Shown here piece after piece: positions 6,930-10,194 of a stretch of 10,194 nucleotides of DNA. The DNA comes from Muribaculaceae bacterium (lineage in GTDB: Bacteria; Bacteroidota; Bacteroidia; Bacteroidales; Muribaculaceae), in contig JAFZSS010000031.1 in NCBI GenBank assembly GCA_017619255.1, positions 1 through 10,194 on the forward strand, written 5' to 3'. The stretch's first letter is position 1; each line of letters starts with the position of its first letter. Position numbers and translations under genes: made by a program. The notes below the pieces were generated by a model. It was not told the DNA's origin and made no database searches. It worked only from the letters and a program-made list of their open reading frames with translations.

Positions 6930-7604
6930 TCAATACTTTCTGGGCCCGAAAACTGCCGTGCCGATACGCACCAGTGTCGCCCCATACTTGACGGCGACCT
7001 GCCAGTCGTCGCTCATCCCCATGCTCAATTCGTTAAAGTAGGGGCTTTCGTCAAACGGGCCGTCTTTCAGCGTGAGATAGGTGCGGCGCACGAGGTCAAA
7101 CTCTTGTGCCACCTGCTCCATGTCGTCGGTCAGCGAGGCCATCGCCATCACGCCACACACGCGCACATGAGGCAGATTCTCGGTCAACAGTCCAGCCTCG
7201 CCAGCCTCCAGCACCTCGTCAATACTGAAACCGCTCTTGGTTTCCTCCTGTGCCACATGCAGTTGCAGCAGCACATCGACAGTGCGGTTGATGCGGGCGG
7301 CCTCTTTCTCGATGAGCTGCAGCAGTTTGACACTGTCCACGCTTTCAATCACACTCACATGGGGCATGATGGCGCGCACCTTGTTCTTCTGCAGGTGACC
7401 GATAAAATGCCAGCGGATATCTTCTGGGAGTTCAGGTGCTTTGGCTACAAGCTCTTGTGCGCGGTTCTCGCCGAACAGGCGTTGGCCGGCATCATAAGCC
7501 CCAGCCAGTTCCTCCACGGGATGGAATTTGGAAACAGCCACAAGTCGCACACCCTGAGGGAGTTGCGCGATGACCTTGTCTAAATTGTCTTTGATGCTTG
7601 CCAT
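6930..7604 (-). CDS. yggS: YggS-family pyridoxal phosphate homeostasis protein
   Basis: This 224-residue cytosolic protein belongs to the YggS/PROSC (PLPBP) family, single-domain fold-type III PLP proteins without known catalysis that buffer PLP and influence B6 and amino-acid pools. The PLP lysine is Lys26 in V-A-V-S-K-F-H. Further family motifs are G-E-N-R-A-Q-E (G-E-N-x-x-Q-E type), W-H-F-I-G-H-L-Q-K-N-K, and near the C-terminus L-S-M-G-M-S-D-D-W and R-I-G-T-A-V-F-G. The length is typical. The start at 7604 is 6 bp after the DUF4494 stop codon, so the two genes are almost certainly co-transcribed and perhaps translationally coupled, as no Shine-Dalgarno sequence is visible. Confidence 0.96.
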   Translation of the reverse strand: MASIKDNLDKVIAQLPQGVRLVAVSKFHPVEELAGAYDAGQRLFGENRAQELVAKAPELPEDIRWHFIGHLQKNKVRAIMPHVSVIESVDSVKLLQLIEKEAARINRTVDVLLQLHVAQEETKSGFSIDEVLEAGEAGLLTENLPHVRVCGVMAMASLTDDMEQVAQEFDLVRRTYLTLKDGPFDESPYFNELSMGMSDDWQVAVKYGATLVRIGTAVFGPRKY

Positions 7605-7610
7605 GAGTTG

Positions 7611-8090
7611 TCAGGACTTGTTCTGTGCCTTCTGGCGCGCCTCACGGTCGGCGCGGGTCTCGCTCAGGTCGGCTGGGAACACATCCATCAGCGGTGTTTC
7701 TGTCATCGAGGCGATCTCAAAGTCGGCCATTGTGTCGTTCATTCCTTCCATGAAGGTAGCCAGTGCGCTCTTGAAATCACTTGCCTGTACCAGCTGGTAG
7801 CTGGCGGTGCGTTTTTCCACTGCTGTTTTCTCGTCGATGGTGATGAAGTTTGTTTTTACCTTATACCAACGGTCGCCGCCTTCGTTATAAAAAATGTCGC
7901 TCAGGTTGACGCGCTTCACAGCATCAACCTTAAACTCACCGCTGATGTAGGGTTGCATCTTATCGGTGATGCGGGCCTCGGCCTCTGTAAATGACAGTGC
8001 ATCAACAAGATAAGGCTCCGAAACGGTCTTCATGACACCGTTTTCCATCGTGCGGTCATACTTGACCTTGCATTCAAACCATTGTGACAT
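7611..8090 (-). CDS. DUF4494 domain protein of unknown function
   Basis: This small soluble protein of 159 residues matches what I know of DUF4494, a family seen in Bacteroidota with no assigned function. The N-terminus has the pattern W-F-E-C-K-V-K-Y followed by E-P-Y-L-V-D-A-L-S-F-T-E-A-E-A-R, then a K-V-D-A-V-K-R-V-N-L-S-D-I-F segment and a W-Y-K-V-K strand, consistent with a compact α/β fold. There is no signal peptide or membrane segment. The last 20 residues are highly charged (R-A-D-R-E-A-R-Q-K-A-Q) and probably disordered. It lies in the probable deoD operon, 45 bp after the flavoenzyme gene and 6 bp before yggS. The tight link to yggS is the only functional hint. Confidence 0.88.
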   Translation of the reverse strand: MSQWFECKVKYDRTMENGVMKTVSEPYLVDALSFTEAEARITDKMQPYISGEFKVDAVKRVNLSDIFYNEGGDRWYKVKTNFITIDEKTAVEKRTASYQLVQASDFKSALATFMEGMNDTMADFEIASMTETPLMDVFPADLSETRADREARQKAQNKS

Positions 8091-8135
8091 AGTTATTTGA
8101 TTCTATATTATTGAAGTTGTTGTTTAAATTTTTGA

Positions 8136-9125
8136 TTAAATTAAAGTTCTCCTTGAAATCTGCTCTTCCATTGCCTGGTTAATGAGCTGTTTGCGCGCAA
8201 TGTAGTACTCTTGAACAAAGCGTTGCATTACAACATCGACTGGTTCGATTTCCCGTCCCTTGAGCAGGCTGGCTGCCTGACCGATTTCCAGCTCGCCGTT
8301 CTCGACATCGCCTTCAAAGATGCCTGTGCGCGTCTTGCCGATGCCGATGAGCTCTAGCAATTCGTCTTCGGTCGCTCCTCGGTTTTCTGCCTCTTGTACT
8401 GCGGTTTGAAAGCCGTTTTTTACAAGACGGGTGGGTGAGAGTTTCCTGAAGTGGAGCAGGGTGCTTCCTTCTTCGAGGTTGAGGCACAGGCGCTTGAAGT
8501 TCTCGTGGGCGGAGCTCTCCTGGGTGAGCGCAAACAAGGTGCCTATTTGAACGCCGTCGGCGCCCATGGCTTCCACCGCCAGCATGGCCTCGCCGGTGGC
8601 GATACCTCCCGCTGCGATGAGTGGCAGGCTGGTGGCGCGGCGAACGGCAGGAATCAGGCACATCGTGGTGGTTTCCTCCTTTCCGTTGTGGCCTCCAGCC
8701 TCAAAACCCTCGGCAACAACGGCATCGACCCCGGCGGCTTCACACTTGGCGGCAAATGCCGACGACGAGACGACATGGGCGACCTTGATGCCGCGCTCAT
8801 GCAGCCAGCCAGTCCATTTCTTGGGACTGCCGGCCGAGGTGAACACGATGGGGACCTTCTGCTCGGCAATGACCTCCATCAGGTCGGCGGCCTGCGGCCG
8901 CATCAGCGGCACATTTACGCCGAAGGGGTACTGTGTCGCTTGACGGCACTTGACGATGTGCTCGCGCAGCACTTCGGGAGTCATCGAGCCTGAGCCAATC
9001 AGTCCCAGACCTCCGGCATTGCTTACGGCAGCAGCGAGTTCCCACCCGCTGCACCACACCATGCCGCCTGAAATCACTGGATAGTCAATCTCAAACAGCT
9101 CGGTGATTCGGGATAGCATAGCCAT
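8136..9125 (-). CDS. FMN-dependent enoyl-ACP reductase (FabK) / nitronate monooxygenase-like protein
   Basis: This 329-residue FMN-binding TIM-barrel protein is of the nitronate monooxygenase/FabK superfamily. Motifs include I-T-E-L-F-E-I-D-Y-P-V-I-S-G-G-M (7-22), A-G-G-L-G-L-I-G (37-44), P-F-G-V-N (67-71), A-E-G-F-E-A-G-G-H-N-G-K (138-149) with His146 at the position of the FabK active-site histidine, the phosphate-binding I-A-A-G-G-I-A-T-G (170-178), and G-A-D-G-V-Q-I-G-T (188-196). The N-terminal half reads closer to FabK than to 2-nitropropane dioxygenases, but genome annotations often call such proteins nitronate monooxygenase, and reading alone does not decide it. FabK would reduce enoyl-ACP in fatty-acid synthesis; nitronate monooxygenase would oxidise alkyl nitronates. 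The start at 9125 is favoured over the ATG two codons later by an AGGAAG 7 nt upstream. It is probably co-transcribed with deoD (69-bp gap). Confidence 0.85.
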   Translation of the reverse strand: MAMLSRITELFEIDYPVISGGMVWCSGWELAAAVSNAGGLGLIGSGSMTPEVLREHIVKCRQATQYPFGVNVPLMRPQAADLMEVIAEQKVPIVFTSAGSPKKWTGWLHERGIKVAHVVSSSAFAAKCEAAGVDAVVAEGFEAGGHNGKEETTTMCLIPAVRRATSLPLIAAGGIATGEAMLAVEAMGADGVQIGTLFALTQESSAHENFKRLCLNLEEGSTLLHFRKLSPTRLVKNGFQTAVQEAENRGATEDELLELIGIGKTRTGIFEGDVENGELEIGQAASLLKGREIEPVDVVMQRFVQEYYIARKQLINQAMEEQISRRTLI

Positions 9126-9132
9126 AATGTAA

Positions 9133-9138
9133 CTTCCT
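9133..9138 (-). promoter_or_regulatory. Shine-Dalgarno-like site of the FabK-like gene
   Basis: AGGAAG on the - strand lies 7 nt before the ATG at 9125 and 13 nt before the alternative ATG at 9119, so it supports the upstream start. It stands out because the other starts in this window have A/T-rich leaders without such a site. Confidence 0.5.
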
Positions 9139-9193
9139 TATCTGTATAAGTGTTAGAAAGTTAGAAAATAGAAATGATGGACAAGAAGCTCAA

Positions 9194-9904
9194 TCAGATG
9201 ATTCCGAAGGCCACATCCATCATCTGGGTGAAGTTGTTCTGGCGCTCTTCGGCTGTGGTTACCTCGCCGGTTACCAGAGAGTCACTGATGGTGCACAAGC
9301 ACAGGGCACGGGCTCCGGCACGGGCTGCGTTCATGTAGAGGGCGGGAGCTTCCATCTCAACAGCGAGGACACCCATTTTCTGCCAGCAAGCAGTGTCAGG
9401 GGTGTCATCATAGAAGACATCTGACGAGTAGACATTACCCACTTTGTAACGGTAGCCCAGTTCCTCGGCTTTTTCCACGGCAGAGCGCAACAGATCGAAG
9501 TCGGCGATGGGGGCATACACGCCGGGTAGGTGGAACTGCATGGCATAGGCACTGTTTGTGCAAGCACCCATGGCCATCACCAGGTCACCGATATGCAGGT
9601 CGGGGTGCATTGAGCCTGCCGAACCTACACGGATAATCGTCTTCACATCATAGAAGTTGAACAACTCGTAAGAGTAGATGCCGATCGAGGGAATGCCCAT
9701 ACCGTGGCCCTGGACCGATACACGCTGACCTTTATACATGCCGGTGTAGCCTAACATGCCACGCACCTGGTTATAGAGCGTGGGGTTTTCCAAATATCGT
9801 TCAGCCATCATTTTGGCGCGCAAGGGGTCGCCGGCCATAATCACTGTGGGTGCAATCTCGCCATATTTGGCGCCGATGTGCGGAGTAGGTGTTTTGTCTG
9901 CCAT
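9194..9904 (-). CDS. deoD: purine nucleoside phosphorylase, DeoD type
   Basis: DeoD cleaves purine (deoxy)ribonucleosides with phosphate to free base and (deoxy)ribose-1-phosphate in the cytosol, for purine salvage. The 236-residue length fits the hexameric DeoD family. Residues aligning with the E. coli active site are all visible: His9 (from the neighbouring subunit), G-D-P-L-R-A-K (25-31, phosphate loop), Arg48 in V-R-G-M-L-G, R-V-G-S (92-95), V-E-M-E (182-185) with Met184 and Glu185 for the ribose, and S-D (207-208) with the base-protonating Asp208. Arg221 in E-E-R-Q matches the arginine that assists that aspartate. It is the first gene of the probable deoD, FabK-like, DUF4494, yggS operon and has a strong promoter. 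No pentose mutase gene lies beside it. Confidence 0.96.
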   Translation of the reverse strand: MADKTPTPHIGAKYGEIAPTVIMAGDPLRAKMMAERYLENPTLYNQVRGMLGYTGMYKGQRVSVQGHGMGIPSIGIYSYELFNFYDVKTIIRVGSAGSMHPDLHIGDLVMAMGACTNSAYAMQFHLPGVYAPIADFDLLRSAVEKAEELGYRYKVGNVYSSDVFYDDTPDTACWQKMGVLAVEMEAPALYMNAARAGARALCLCTISDSLVTGEVTTAEERQNNFTQMMDVAFGII

Positions 9905-9926
9905 AATATCTCTTATTTTAAATTAG

Positions 9927-9941
9927 TTTGCCGTAGGCAAA
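9927..9941. repeat. 15-bp palindrome on the deoD promoter
   Basis: TTTGCC-GTA-GGCAAA has perfect 6-bp arms around 3 bp. It covers the last four bases of the deoD -7 element and the predicted transcription start. It could be an operator or a short hairpin at the 5' end of the mRNA. Short palindromes also arise by chance. Confidence 0.4.
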
Positions 9942-9945
9942 GATA
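9938..9945 (-). promoter_or_regulatory. -7 promoter element of the deoD operon
   Basis: The - strand reads TATCTTTG followed by CC, a full match to TAnnTTTG, 33 bp before the deoD ATG. The leader is about 25 nt and A/T-rich. No TTTG stands at the expected -33 distance. Confidence 0.7.
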
Positions 9946-10063
9946 ATGGATTTTTCTCACATTATACTATCTGATGACGAAAAAACTGATGAAAAACAAA
10001 AAAGATTTGGAATAAAGATGTCTTTGTGGTCATACCTGTTGTTTTTATTGTCTGAAAAATGAG

Positions 10064-10071
10064 TACCTTTG
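10064..10071 (+). promoter_or_regulatory. -7 promoter element of the right-edge gene
   Basis: TACCTTTG followed by CGCCC is a full match to the Bacteroidota -7 element and its usual C-rich start region. It lies 25 bp before the ATG at 10097. A GTTG at 10038-10041 (22-bp spacing) is a possible -33 box. With the deoD promoter it forms a divergent pair in the 192-bp gap, which otherwise shows no gene. Confidence 0.75.
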
Positions 10072-10096
10072 CGCCCAAATTCAGAGAATAATACTT

Positions 10097-10194
10097 ATGA
10101 TTAAGATTGATCCAAAGAAGAAATTATGGCGTGAAGTACTTGCTTACTTCCTGCTCACGGTAGGTAGCTTGCTATTCGCTGTCGGTGATGTGAT
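10097..10194 (+). CDS. N-terminus of a membrane protein, possibly YitT family
   Basis: An ATG at 10097 behind a good promoter opens a frame that runs off the right edge. Thirty-two codons are visible: a lysine-rich start (M-I-K-I-D-P-K-K-K-L-W-R-E) followed by one hydrophobic segment (V-L-A-Y-F-L-L-T-V-G-S-L-L-F-A-V-G). The arrangement of basic residues, W, and a T-V-G helix resembles the first helix of YitT/DUF2179-type permeases in Bacteroidota, but this is too little sequence to settle the family. That a real gene starts here is well supported by the promoter, start and codon pattern together. Confidence 0.6.
   Translation, partial: MIKIDPKKKLWREVLAYFLLTVGSLLFAVGDV

Noticed and set aside
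8451..8993. A 180-codon open frame on the + strand, opposite the FabK-like gene
   Set aside because: It is antisense to a convincing flavoenzyme, has a low-complexity Gly/His-rich translation and no recognisable domain or start signals.
9905..10096. The divergent deoD/right-edge gap, checked for a riboswitch or small RNA
   Set aside because: Both leaders are only about 20-25 nt after their -7 boxes, too short for a riboswitch, and no terminator-like hairpin marks a small RNA.
1..10194. Mobile element, CRISPR array, tRNA/rRNA gene, phage or defence system
   Set aside because: I found no transposase or integrase, spaced repeats, cloverleaf or toxin-antitoxin-like pair. All sizeable frames are explained by housekeeping or transport genes.

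Overview
The window looks like an ordinary stretch of chromosome from a member of the Bacteroidota, most likely order Bacteroidales. Three things point there: promoters of the Bacteroidota form (TAnnTTTG at about -7) lie in front of several genes; most starts lack a Shine-Dalgarno sequence and have A/T-rich leaders; and the proteins (a DUF4494 protein, a transketolase with Bacteroidota-style motifs, an OmpA-family porin-like protein) fit that group. I could not resolve the genus by reading. I see no mobile element, CRISPR array, tRNA, rRNA or phage gene, and no convincing undescribed defence, biosynthetic or secretion system.

Layout. The left edge (1-389, + strand) holds the 3' end of an EamA/DMT-family permease. 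It converges on, and overlaps by 11 bp, a MATE-family exporter. From there to position 9904 every gene is on the - strand. Read in the direction of transcription (right to left), they are deoD (purine nucleoside phosphorylase), a FabK/nitronate-monooxygenase-like flavoenzyme, a DUF4494 protein, yggS (PLP homeostasis protein), an FHS-type MFS permease, transketolase, an OmpA-family outer-membrane protein and the MATE exporter. At the right edge a divergent + strand gene starts at 10097; only its first membrane segment is visible.

Transcription units inferred from gaps, promoters and terminators. deoD, the flavoenzyme, DUF4494 and yggS form one probable operon: there is a strong promoter before deoD, no internal terminator, and only 6 bp between the DUF4494 gene and yggS. 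The MFS gene has its own promoter and a clear hairpin/T-tract terminator at 5438-5480. Transketolase and the OmpA-like gene each have their own promoter. The OmpA-like gene ends at a perfect 11-bp-stem terminator at 1854-1889, and the candidate MATE promoter starts almost directly after it. All intergenic stretches are under 200 bp.

Functionally the region is mixed housekeeping: purine salvage that releases (deoxy)ribose-1-phosphate, non-oxidative pentose phosphate metabolism, PLP homeostasis, sugar-type uptake, efflux, and envelope anchoring. The items most worth a second look are the DUF4494-yggS pairing, the MFS permease that lacks both proton-coupling carboxylates of FucP, and three small DNA structures: a palindrome on the deoD promoter, two mutually exclusive hairpins between yggS and the MFS gene, and the MATE promoter abutting a terminator.
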